64,000 nucleotides of DNA from positions 744,001 through 808,000 of the forward strand of contig JAPDRN010000003.1 of the NCBI GenBank assembly GCA_030247855.1, in the 5' to 3' direction. Both the position numbers and the translations under genes were made by a program. The first letter of the stretch is position 1. Each line of letters opens with the position of its first letter. Below, one piece after another: positions 1 to 9,710 of this stretch. The notes under the pieces were generated by a model. The model was given only the letters and a program-made list of their open reading frames with translations, made no database searches and was not told where the DNA came from. The stretch comes from Knufia peltigerae (lineage: Eukaryota > Ascomycota > Eurotiomycetes > Chaetothyriales > Trichomeriaceae).

Positions 1-1634
1 CCACCTTCACTAGAGTTTGTCCGTGAAAGAGAATCCCGAGGAGTCGAAACTGCGGACAGTGTCGTCTTTCTTGAAAGCGAGAGCTCGATAGGTTCATCCA
101 TAAAGTCATCGGTGAGGATGGCTGATTCTTCAAAGACAGACTTCACGTCTTCAACCCTGCCGTCCTTGACCGCGTTCCAGAGCATCTGGTTTTGTTTAGA
201 TGCCTTGCGTAAGCCACCTGCATCTCGTGCGAGATAGGTCAAGACGGCCTCCAGTGTACTCAACGAGTATCCTATTTCGCCACTTTCGACATCATCGATG
301 TAGATGAAGCGCTGCATGTATGCCAGTCTGGCCTGGAGATGTCTTACGGAAGACCGGATGACAACAAGGAGTAGAAGGGACACCAGGATATCAGCATTGA
401 TTGTCATCGCTGCCGCTCGCTTTTCTTCATCCGTGATGCCTTGTTCAGAGACCACCCTCTGAGTTTCAAGCAGAGTATCGAGCATTTCTTGAGGACTGCT
501 GGCAACTCCCATCTTGCGAAAGACAGCAACTCCGCGGTTTATTCTGCCTATTAAATCCCGCTTGCCTTTTTGTCCATCTTCAATTGCAATTCCAACTTGA
601 GAGACGTCCAGGCAATCCATCTGGCGCATTCGTCGGTCGAGTTCTTGATCTTGAGCTTTGTAAAAGGCGCACAATCGTGGGAACAGCAGTTGATCGTGAA
701 CATACTCTGCCACGTATCTCTCAATCAGTCGCTCAACGTCGGGACCAGTCAAGTCGGTGGTAGCGCCGAGATACGACAGCTGCTGCTTGTCGACATCCTG
801 GAACAAATCAATTGCGGCCGTAACTGCTGTCTCCAGTGCTCGACGCATCAAATCTTCCTCGTCCTCGAAGTACGCTGCGGAATTAAAGGGCAGTTTAAGA
901 GAGCCGTTGGACTTGATCGAGCCGTTTTCCGAAGTCTGGGTTACGCCATCTAGAGAACCTAAAGTTGGGCTGCGTGATGGGGGTGGAGGCAACGGCTTGC
1001 CCAGCTCTTTGCCAAACTCATTAAACAACCTCTCTAAGCCAGGTTGCATTTGTCGCGCGATCATGGGAAAGCTATTGAGCAACTCGTTGAACGTCTTGAT
1101 GTCTTTCTTCCTCGGGGTTGGCTCGGCCGAGGACGAAGTCGCGGATGGCGGAGGAAGCAGTTTACTCTGTCCGATGATGGCTGGTTTGATAGGTAATGCC
1201 TCGAAGACCCCAGTCAGAGGTTTGCTGATATAATAAACAAGCCATTGCTGCATTTCAGTCCCTGAAGAATAGTATAACAAATCGGTCAAAAGTGTAGCCT
1301 GGGTCAACTGTTTGAACCCCTTATTCGTATACACGATATTCTCTTTCAATATCACAGACCTCCCATTGACCGTGGCGTAAGTTTTCGCTTTCCCACGGTT
1401 ATCACGGACATTTCCCTCTTTCCCTGCCGTCGGGGGAGTGATGCGCAGGATGTGACTCCCCAGGAAGTCCTCATCGTCAGCCTGGTCCGCATAGCGCTTG
1501 TTCGTCTCACGGTCCTGGCCGTATAGAAGCGACTCGGTGGTAGGTACGAGTAGGACATAATTCTGCGATGCTAGAGCATGCCCTAGCACACTACTCTGAA
1601 AGAGCGCGCGCAGAAAAGGATTCAGGACGGGCAT
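1..1634 (-). CDS. VPS9 domain-ankyrin protein, VARP/Vrl1-like (partial, C-terminus beyond window)
   Basis: An uninterrupted frame runs from ATG at 1634 to the left edge (544 codons, no intron); an in-frame TGA lies shortly upstream of that ATG. The N-terminus reads MPVLNPFLRALF. Around residues 410-470 there is a VPS9-type segment (ADILVSLLLLVVIRSS, then GEIGYSLSTLEAVLTYL), matching the Rab5-family guanine-nucleotide exchange fold. From about residue 483 an ankyrin-like repeat begins (LWNAVKDGRVEDVKSVFE). VPS9 followed by ankyrin repeats is the layout of mammalian VARP (ANKRD27) and of yeast Vrl1, which act in endosomal sorting. By inference this gene activates a Rab5/Vps21-type GTPase on endosomes. 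It is divergent from RIX7. The C-terminal ankyrin region cannot be seen. Confidence 0.8.
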   Translation of the reverse strand, partial: MPVLNPFLRALFQSSVLGHALASQNYVLLVPTTESLLYGQDRETNKRYADQADDEDFLGSHILRITPPTAGKEGNVRDNRGKAKTYATVNGRSVILKENIVYTNKGFKQLTQATLLTDLLYYSSGTEMQQWLVYYISKPLTGVFEALPIKPAIIGQSKLLPPPSATSSSAEPTPRKKDIKTFNELLNSFPMIARQMQPGLERLFNEFGKELGKPLPPPPSRSPTLGSLDGVTQTSENGSIKSNGSLKLPFNSAAYFEDEEDLMRRALETAVTAAIDLFQDVDKQQLSYLGATTDLTGPDVERLIERYVAEYVHDQLLFPRLCAFYKAQDQELDRRMRQMDCLDVSQVGIAIEDGQKGKRDLIGRINRGVAVFRKMGVASSPQEMLDTLLETQRVVSEQGITDEEKRAAAMTINADILVSLLLLVVIRSSVRHLQARLAYMQRFIYIDDVESGEIGYSLSTLEAVLTYLARDAGGLRKASKQNQMLWNAVKDGRVEDVKSVFEESAILTDDFMDEPIELSLSRKTTLSAVSTPRDSLSRTNSSEG

Positions 1635-2380
1635 CCAGGCACGATGCGCCTTGGTGTTGGGATGTAGGTCATCGAGGCGTCATCAGGGAGGCATATGAGT
1701 TGACGAACTTCGTCGAGAACAGAGTCGTAAAGAGAAGATAACACAGTATACTATGGGAAAGGGATGCGATTGTGTTGAGCTTAGAATTGGTGAGAGTAAG
1801 ATGGTATGGGTGTTTGGAGGAATGCCACATGCCTAGAAAGGATGAACATCCAGGCTCCTCCAATTTCTTCCCCAGTATTTCGCTTACACCCGGCAATGTC
1901 CTTGGCATCGAAGTACCTGGGAACCGGTACCCCGTACAACACTCCAATACAAGAGCCGTCTGATCAGGGAATCACGGCTTTGTCCGGATTAATACTCTAT
2001 ACATAGGGGAGCCATTGCCAAATGTGTTGTTTAGTGAATTTCCTGGTAAGAAAGTGCCTCTGGTGGGCGAAGCTGTCAGATCCTTCGGTGCGAGCGGGAG
2101 AGAAATGTAAGAAACTTTGAGAATAGCACCACGATATCTAGCACCGACTTTGCACGCATTTTCTATTGACAGGGAATAAAATTGAACCCATATCAAGGTT
2201 GATCTTACCAACATCATCAGGCCTTGAAAAATTCTCCTGTCCAAGCACAGGCATAATATGCTGAGTAAGATGCACTCGAGTCATTTTCTGCGCTAACAAT
2301 TCAGTCGCGAGTCATGCAACTATTTACTTTTTCGGGCTTCAAAAGTTCCCTACATATTTCTCTCTTCACTGAACTCAAGA
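1635..2380. other. Divergent intergenic region, VPS9-ankyrin gene / RIX7
   Basis: This 746-bp spacer separates two divergent starts and should hold both promoters. Short open frames inside it start at non-ATG codons or have no recognisable product. No RNA gene or repeat seen. Confidence 0.6.
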
Positions 2381-4789
2381 ATGGCTCCAGGCGGACACCG
2401 TCGAACGACCTTAAGTCAAGGTCTAGACCGAGAGGTATACCTATCCCACACTTTTGTATCTATCCCCAGCTCTAACCCCTCATCCCAGGTCTACCAAGTT
2501 GTGCGCAAAATTCTCGATGAGCGCAGCCAGTACGGTGATTCCGATACCCGCCTCTCCTTCTCGACTATCTACGACGATATTAAGAGGTCGAACTCGAGCC
2601 TCAATCGCAAGCCAAAAAAGCTGCTGGAAGACAGTATTGAACGAGTTCTCGATACTATGCAACAAGATGCAAAGGATGACTCAGACGAGTTCATGCCCGT
2701 TGAAACACCCGCCGAAGCACAGAGCCTCAAAGTCTCCAGTGGACTCAATCGGTCAATCGTAGGCGCATGGTCAAAGTCCAATGAAGGCCTTCAGTCGCCC
2801 AAGCGTACGACTGACTCCGACGGTACTCCCATGGAGACAACAACCTCCAAGCGTTTAACAAATGGCGAACCGCCCGCCAAACGTCGCAAGGCTCGCGATG
2901 TTCCCCGAGATACCATCGACCATTCTGCGCCTACATACATAAACTTGGCCAGCTTGGGAGGCGTGGACAATGTGATACAGCAATTCGAAGACCTCCTTGT
3001 CCTTCCAATGACTCGTCCCGAGATATACACATCCAGCAAGGTACAGCCCCCGCGAGGCGTCCTCATCCACGGCCCTCCTGGCTGCGGGAAAACCATGATC
3101 GCCAATGCCTTCGCCGCCGAACTCGGAGTGAACTTCATCTCGATATCTGCACCCTCAATAGTCTCAGGCATGTCAGGAGAATCCGAAAAGGCACTGCGTG
3201 AGCACTTTGAAGAAGCAAAACGTTGCGCACCATGCTTGATCTTCATCGACGAGATCGACGCCATCACCCCAAAGCGAGAATCCGCCCAGCGTGAAATGGA
3301 GAAGCGAATCGTCGCTCAACTCCTGACCTGCATGGACGACCTTGCTCTCGCAAAGACCGACGGTAAGCCCGTCATTGTTCTCGCGGCAACAAACCGTCCG
3401 GACGCTCTTGACCCAGCCCTCCGGCGGGGTGGCCGGTTCGACAAGGAAATCAACATGACTGTACCCAGTGAACCTGTTCGCGAACAGATTCTCCGTGCTT
3501 TGACCCGTGAAACCAATCTTTCCTCCGACGTCGATTTCTCTCTCCTCGCCAAACGCACGCCGGGCTTCGTCGGTGCAGATCTGAACGACCTCGTCTCCAC
3601 CGCCGGCGCCGCCGCCATCAAAAGGCAATTGAACTTGATCAAAGCCCATGCCGAGTCCTCCTCGATGGCCGTCGACATGCCCGTCGATCATCCAGACTCG
3701 AACATCTCGCCTGTGCTGGCGTCCTTGAGGCGTCTCATCAAGTACACCTCTACCACAGCCACCTACCCTCGGCCAGGCGCACCTCTTGCATCAACAGAAG
3801 CAACCACCACTGCTACTGCTTCTTCCAACCCCCACCACCCGAATCCCAACGGCGAAGGCGAGGACGAGTCCGTCGTACACGTGACAATGAGCGACTTCCT
3901 CACCGCCCTGCCCAAGATCCAACCGTCCGCGTTGCGAGAAGGCTTCGCCACCGTTCCGAGCACGACTTTCGCGTCCATCGGCGCCCTGTCGCGCCACATC
4001 TCGGAGCTCGACATGACGGTGATATCCCCCATCCTCACCCCAGCCAAGTACGCCAACCTCGGCATCACCCCGTCGTCCGGCACGCTCCTCTGGGGCCCCC
4101 CCGGTTGCGGCAAGACGCTCCTCGCCAAGGCGTGCGCCAACAGCTCCCACGCCAACTTCATCTCGGTCAAGGGCCCCGAGCTGCTCAACAAGTACGTGGG
4201 CGAGTCGGAGCGCGCCGTGCGCCAGGTCTTTGCCCGCGCCCGCTCGAGCGTGCCCGTCATCATCTTCTTCGACGAGCTCGACGCCCTGGCGCCCCGCCGC
4301 GACGGCACCAGCTCCGAGGCCAGCGCCCGCGTCACAAACACCCTGCTGGCCGAGCTCGACGGCGTCGGCTCCGACCGCGACGGCATCTACGTCGTCGCCG
4401 CCACCAATCGCCCCGACATGATCGACCCGGCCATGCTGCGGCCCGGCAGGCTCGAGACTCTCCTCTTCGTGGGCCTGCCCGACGCCGAGGGCCGCGTCGA
4501 CATCTTGCGCACCCTGTGCCGCAAGATCCCAAACTTTGCCTTTGACGACGACGTCGCCACCGTCGCCCGACTGTGCGAGGGCTTCAGCGGTGCCGATCTA
4601 AAGGCCTTGTTGCAGCGCGCCGGTCTCATGGCCATCAGCCGCTGCACCGCCCTAGGCCTGCCTCCAGAGGACATCACGCTGACTACGGCCGACTTCCAGA
4701 GGGCCATGGCCGAAGTTAGGCCCAGTGTCGGAGTTGACGACTACGAACGCTACACGATCTTACAAAAGGAGTTTGGCGTTTCGACCTGA
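2381..4789 (+). CDS. RIX7: Ribosome biogenesis AAA-ATPase RIX7 (NVL family)
   Basis: Tandem AAA-ATPase that extracts pre-60S maturation factors in the nucleolus. The frame is open from ATG 2381 to TGA 4789 (802 codons). However 2435-2488 is almost certainly a 54-nt phase-0 intron: GTATAC donor, CTAAC branch, CCCAG acceptor. Removing it joins LDRE directly to VYQVVRK, giving a 784-aa product. The N-terminal segment resembles the substrate-recognition domain of RIX7/NVL and is followed by a basic KRRKAR stretch. Domain D1 has Walker A GPPGCGKT (about residue 213 after splicing) and Walker B LIFIDEIDAI. D2 has GPPGCGKT (about 554) and IIFFDELDAL. Third-codon GC rises in the second half. It converges on the gene ending at 5088. 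Confidence 0.95.
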   Translation: MAPGGHRRTTLSQGLDREVYLSHTFVSIPSSNPSSQVYQVVRKILDERSQYGDSDTRLSFSTIYDDIKRSNSSLNRKPKKLLEDSIERVLDTMQQDAKDDSDEFMPVETPAEAQSLKVSSGLNRSIVGAWSKSNEGLQSPKRTTDSDGTPMETTTSKRLTNGEPPAKRRKARDVPRDTIDHSAPTYINLASLGGVDNVIQQFEDLLVLPMTRPEIYTSSKVQPPRGVLIHGPPGCGKTMIANAFAAELGVNFISISAPSIVSGMSGESEKALREHFEEAKRCAPCLIFIDEIDAITPKRESAQREMEKRIVAQLLTCMDDLALAKTDGKPVIVLAATNRPDALDPALRRGGRFDKEINMTVPSEPVREQILRALTRETNLSSDVDFSLLAKRTPGFVGADLNDLVSTAGAAAIKRQLNLIKAHAESSSMAVDMPVDHPDSNISPVLASLRRLIKYTSTTATYPRPGAPLASTEATTTATASSNPHHPNPNGEGEDESVVHVTMSDFLTALPKIQPSALREGFATVPSTTFASIGALSRHISELDMTVISPILTPAKYANLGITPSSGTLLWGPPGCGKTLLAKACANSSHANFISVKGPELLNKYVGESERAVRQVFARARSSVPVIIFFDELDALAPRRDGTSSEASARVTNTLLAELDGVGSDRDGIYVVAATNRPDMIDPAMLRPGRLETLLFVGLPDAEGRVDILRTLCRKIPNFAFDDDVATVARLCEGFSGADLKALLQRAGLMAISRCTALGLPPEDITLTTADFQRAMAEVRPSVGVDDYERYTILQKEFGVST

Positions 4790-5087
4790 TAAACACTCAG
4801 CTGGCCAGAATATAGAACAGAGAATATAGCCCATGACCATAAAAGGCACTTAAATAATATTTGAGTCTGATAGTGTAAACCTCGAGAAACGCACAGTCGT
4901 GCGCAATAATGCCATCCTGAAAGACCAAGAGTGAACGTTATGCCAATAGAAGCACCTAAGAGCCGCAAAACACCTTCATTACTGCGACCCTGGTCCCATT
5001 AACTCCGACCTTCGATGAATCCAAGCCCAATTTAATCATATTCCAACATCATGATCGGGCAAAACTAATGCCCCCGTTCCTTTCCGT

Positions 5088-6973
5088 TCAGAATACTGGG
5101 AATCGAAAGCTTTCGTTGCTCGTTCTTGCACTCTCCACTGAGCTCCGGCGACTTGAAGAATTTGACTGGGACCGCCTCTTTTGCAGCTTTCTAGGCTTCT
5201 TGGAGATGGTGACACGTGGGTTCTCTGGCCAAAGTCCAAACTCCTTCACATCCGGTCCTTTCTCTAATGTGCCAGCAGGGAGCACTTCGAAACCGGAATT
5301 GACTTTCCGTGTCCGGGTATTGACAATCGAGACTGAGCTTGTCTGAGATGTGGGTGAAGTACAGGTGGAGCTGATTGAAGAGTTGGGCGTGTGCTTGGAA
5401 GACTGGGAGGCAGTCTCGCTTCCTTTTGAGGATGGCGGTAACTTGGCATCGAGCCTTGCCTGAGTTTTGTTTGTCCAAGCAGACGGGGGAGGCTTGGATG
5501 TCGGTAGCGACTCGACGAATGCTCTGAATGGAACAGCCTTGGGACCTTCCATTCTCTCAACTCGTCGAGACAGCTGTTTGCCCAAATTCATCTCCGCTGT
5601 ACCACGTTGCCAGGCCCTGACTTGGCTCGACACAATATCCACAGACTCGCCATCATCGCTATCTGAGGCAGATGATGCGAGAGGTGACATCAAAGCAAGA
5701 TCTGTATTACGTCGACGAGACCTAGGCAGTAATTGTCCACTTTCTGCAGCGTGAAATCTCCGATGGGCTTCCATGCGCTCGAGGGCGTTCGCTTCAGACA
5801 CCGCTTCGCGTCCGGGGTGTCTAGGCAGGTCTTTGTGTCGATTGCCGATGACAAACTTGCGTCCACTATTGGAACTTTGATTTGCGGTCGGACGCAGGTA
5901 CATCTTTGAAGGAGAATTATCCAATCTCGGGCGAGTGGTGTTCGAATCGCGATCTGTGTAACACGGTTAACAACATTTAAAGCTAATTTGAAAATGTACA
6001 AAGCCAGATTCTGTCATACCCGGCTCCCTCGCAAGATCTGATCGAAGGTAAGGTCCTTGATGATTGATGACAAACTTCTTGCTCTTACTTCGAGAATCAG
6101 AGCCTCCATCGACTTTCGTAATTGGATCTCTCAGTGGCTGCCGTTCTTGACATTGTCAGTGAATACAAAAATGAGAGCCACGACCATACCATTTGGAGAG
6201 ACCAGTTCACTCTCTTCGGTCCTTGGCTGCGCATTCGAAGACGACGACGGTGTGTATTTTGGCGGATTGCAAGGATGCAGACTTGCAACTGATCCATGCT
6301 TTCGGGGCGAGTAGCAACGAAGAGGAGTGTTTGTTCGCGAATTCCAAACTCCTTCGACCTCTGGATCTTCTAGCAGTGCACGTATTCCGAAAGGTATGTC
6401 ATGGCTTTTCCTGGCCGAGAGACTTATTTCTGCCCTTTCAGCTTCTGCTTCGGTAGCCTTTCTCTCGAGCATGAGGTTTTTCCTCCAGTTTCGCACCCTT
6501 ACACAGATTGCCATCACGACAAGTATGACCTAGGGTGGTCAGTCGGAAAGGATTAAGTCGATCGGCAAACGCACTAATAGAACACCTAAAACCTGGACAT
6601 GGGTCAGTATTGTTACAAGGTCATGGGGATGAAGACTCACCACACAAAGTCTTGCCCATGTTGGCCATTCCACAAAGAAGACCGCACCCGGATCCAGGAC
6701 GTGGTCTCGGTCCATACTGCGAGAGTAACATATGGGAGGATTGCTAGGGACCAGGAAAGATGAGGTAGCAGAGTCCCATTTCCGAAGAGCAACGAAGACG
6801 AACAGCAAAGAAACGATAGAACAGCTTCTGATCCGGTCAAGCGGTGGTAATGATGGGCTGGTGGGAGGCTCGAGCTTGCTGGGGACCACGAGAGTAATGA
6901 CTGCGATGTTGCTAGAATTGGTCAATGGAGATAGCACTTGCCTGAGCATGTCGTATAGTCGTAGTAATGCCAT
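5088..6973 (-). CDS. Uncharacterised fungal membrane-anchored protein with a DIPFGIRA..GVWNSR..NTP motif
   Basis: Not a named family. Proposed exons: 6973-6641, 6529-6190, 6145-6020, 5953-5088 (555 codons, 554 aa), all frame-consistent. Intron 1 (GTGAGT...CTAG) joins WARLCV to VILVVMAICVRVRNW, forming a hydrophobic helix near residues 106-122. A charged helical stretch follows, then DIPFGIRALLEDPEVEGVWNSR, a short motif I believe is conserved in Pezizomycotina hypothetical proteins. The last exon is long, Ser/Arg-rich and probably disordered, ending SNESFRFPVF. The intron at 6189-6146 uses an AAG acceptor and is the weakest junction. The first exon is ambiguous: another frame at 6840-6640 is also hydrophobic, so a further intron there is possible. 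Confidence 0.55.
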
Positions 6974-8412
6974 CTTAGCACTTTCCTTCTATTGTTGTCC
7001 AAAAAAGATGAATTGCAAACGAAGTCACAGTGACAATTTCGAGGTGAAGCAGGGCAGGTTAACAATCTTGCATGGGAAGGTGCTTGCATCTGCACAGGAA
7101 TTTCTGTACTGCCGCACCGCATGAATCTGCAGTATGCCGAAGCCTTGCCTGGGTATCCAGACATAAACAAGTACAGTTGCGATCTTTTGCAAAGTGTTTC
7201 GGTTAGTATGAGTCTGCTGAAGTTGGCGATTGTACTCCCGATATGTGCAGATTGTCACTTAGTCAACCCACCGATAAACATTACTCGCGTTTCTGCCGGC
7301 GAAGGACTAGGAGCGCAACAGACGACGGCAGCTCCTATGGATTTGTGTATTTTTTTTCTTTGAATAGCTGTCGCGGATGGATGCATCAACGTGGTACGAC
7401 ATGTCGGTAGTCCTGGAGACGAATCGGACTTGACTGGTTCGCAAGACAATGCATTGAAACACAGCCTCGCAGCCCGTCAGCCTCGATGTATGTACCAGTC
7501 GATCAGTTGCTAGGCACATGGATAGCGTGACTACTGTCGACGATTTCCATCTCATTCAATCTTCAACGTCACGAATGTGGAATTGTCGGGGCGCAAACAA
7601 AGACGGCACCAACGGCAAGGACGGAATAAGAATCTTGGATAGGGGTTGGCGATGGGCCAAATGCGGAGGATGGACAACGGTCGAAAAGCGCCAAAGTTCA
7701 ATGAGATCTACAGCATGATGAAATGCATACTGGTCGAACTGGGCTTGGATGAATCATCAGGGTCTATCGGGACTCTGGACATTCCACGAGGAGTAGTTCC
7801 CTCGCAGTCTCGTCTGTTGTACCTTGCATGCGACATAGCCCGACTCTTTCTGGAATGCGAGGACAGCTGACAGGGCGTTGACAAAGCCAGGGAAAGCGAC
7901 TTTATTGGATTGATTCATGATCCCTACGTCTAGTGGACAGGGAAGTTCGGAGGGAGGAGGATGCTGGCGATGTCCAATGAGAGATCTGCTTCTATATATC
8001 CGTGCGATTGTACGAGTACGAGATCATCGTAGTGAGTGCTGCGTATCCGGTTGACCTCGTCCCGGGGGAGCCGCTGAATGCCCGGAAGGAGGAACCTCGT
8101 AGGCTTAGAGGGAGCGATGTTAGGGACCGGGTTGGTGGGCTAAGCGCAGATGTGCAGCGTAATCCTCTCCTCGAAGCTCCCTTATCCCGCCCTGATACCA
8201 TCAGATATTTGTCTCTGCGTGGCGTGCCTGACAACTCCCGGAACATGCCCTTCTCTCACAATGCTCATTTCTTGAAACATTACTTTCTTATGCACCGGCC
8301 AGTCTTCCCCTCCTACAACATTCTCTCCCACGTATTTTCTCGCTCATCGTCGCATCCACTTAGTCTGTACATGATTCCCTTTCGATAGTCCTTATTCAAC
8401 AACACCGCCGCC
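6974..8412. other. Divergent intergenic region without a supported gene
   Basis: This 1.4-kb spacer lies between two divergent starts. Open frames at 7646-7870 and 8002-8388 lack homology cues and convincing splice structure. The last 150 bases before 8413 are pyrimidine-rich, as in fungal core promoters and 5' leaders. Confidence 0.5.
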
Positions 8413-9313
8413 ATGCCACCCTTTCGCATGCCCTTCACATCCCGGCGTCCCGTCACGAACGAGCCAACCTCGGACGAAAATGCACGGCCGACGTCTATGG
8501 ATGGGTTGATTTCTAGTCCGTATAGAGATAAGCCTTCACTGGCACTGGGATTGAAAGAAAAGCGAGCAGAACCCAACGAGTTCAAGTTGAGTTGTATGCG
8601 ACCATAACATTGATCCCGCTGCGTCATTCCGAGGCTAACAACTCGCCTACACAGCCGTTAACGATAGTGGTGAATACCTCCCGGTAAGCCTCAGAGTTCA
8701 CACTGTAACAACAAGAACAACAACCTGACTGACAGGGTGGTATAGCCTTCACCCACTGAGAAAGAATCCTTCTGGTCGAAAGCCAAGTCGCCCACCTCTA
8801 CCATCTCCAACCACCGACAGTGCTTCAACGACAATGAGCCATTCTCGATCTCTCGAGAGTCCTTCGAGTCTTACAGAAGATCATTCGTGCGTCATCTATG
8901 TCCGTGTACACCGGGTTAGATACTAACATGAACTACAGGACATTTCTGGGCGGTCTCCCATCTTACAAGCCGACAGTTTTACATCTCGATCGTCGCTAGA
9001 TTCTCGAGCACCCACCCGATATCCTACGAGGTCTACATTTAGCAGCAGCACTTTTGAGGCGCCTACGAAAGAGGAAGAAGACTTTGAAGATGTCAAGTTA
9101 ACCGAAGACAACAAGCCACAACAACCCAAGAAGAAAAGTTTCTTGTCTCGATTTGGGGACTCGAATGGGGAGAATGTGCCTTCGAAGGAGGATGGCAAGC
9201 ACCATTTCCATATAATTCCAGGACGGAAGCGAGGTCAAAGTGGTACGGGTAGCGAACTCAAAGATATCCCTCGACCACAAAGCAACGGAAAGGCGGAGGT
9301 GACGGTACGATAG
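8413..9313 (+). CDS. Uncharacterised Ser-rich fungal protein with SRESFESYRRSFDIS motif
   Basis: Four exons: 8413-8593, 8655-8683, 8746-8886 and 8939-9313 (242 codons including stop, 241 aa). Introns are 61, 62 and 52 nt with GTATGC/GTAAGC/GTGCGT donors and CTAAC or CTGAC branch points. The acceptor at 8745 is preferred over the one at 8735 because the latter runs into a stop. The central part reads PPSPTEKESFW and NDNEPFSISRESFESYRRSF followed by DIS, which I recall as a conserved block in unnamed Eurotiomycete and Dothideomycete proteins. The C-terminus is basic (KKKSFLSRFG) and low-complexity. There are no membrane segments or catalytic motifs. The many SxxSF/RRSF sites suggest kinase targets (inference). 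Confidence 0.7.
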
Positions 9314-9710
9314 AAGGGGGAGGCAGGTTGACGACTATCATTCTACGCCATGCATTATGAAGAGACTTATATTGAACGGACGGACAGACCGACGTGGAGT
9401 TTTATTTTGGGGTTCAAGAACAAGGTATCAATACGATACAGTTGTCTTTTGTTTTTGTTTGGCAATTGGACACCAGAGCATTCGGAATGCGATACAGGAC
9501 CTACGTACGTTACGTCAAGATACTCAACCCATTACCATGTTGAGAATGGACAGGAGGAACTGGTCACATTACCTCAAGAGACACTCTGCTATGACAGAGA
9601 AGAAGGAGTGGTTTTTATGTGTGACCGAGAACGAGTACTCCGTAAGGGACTAATGAATAATGTGGTGCAGTACCTTTTTGTTTGTCCAGTATATTGGGGC
9701 ATCGTCTCTA
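9314..9710. other. Convergent 3' spacer
   Basis: These 397 bases between two convergent stop codons should contain both 3' UTRs. Nothing else recognisable. Confidence 0.6.

Noticed and set aside
7646..7870. Short plus-strand frame in the 6974-8412 spacer
   Set aside because: Its first codon is TTG, no neighbouring exon can be joined convincingly, and no family resemblance was found.
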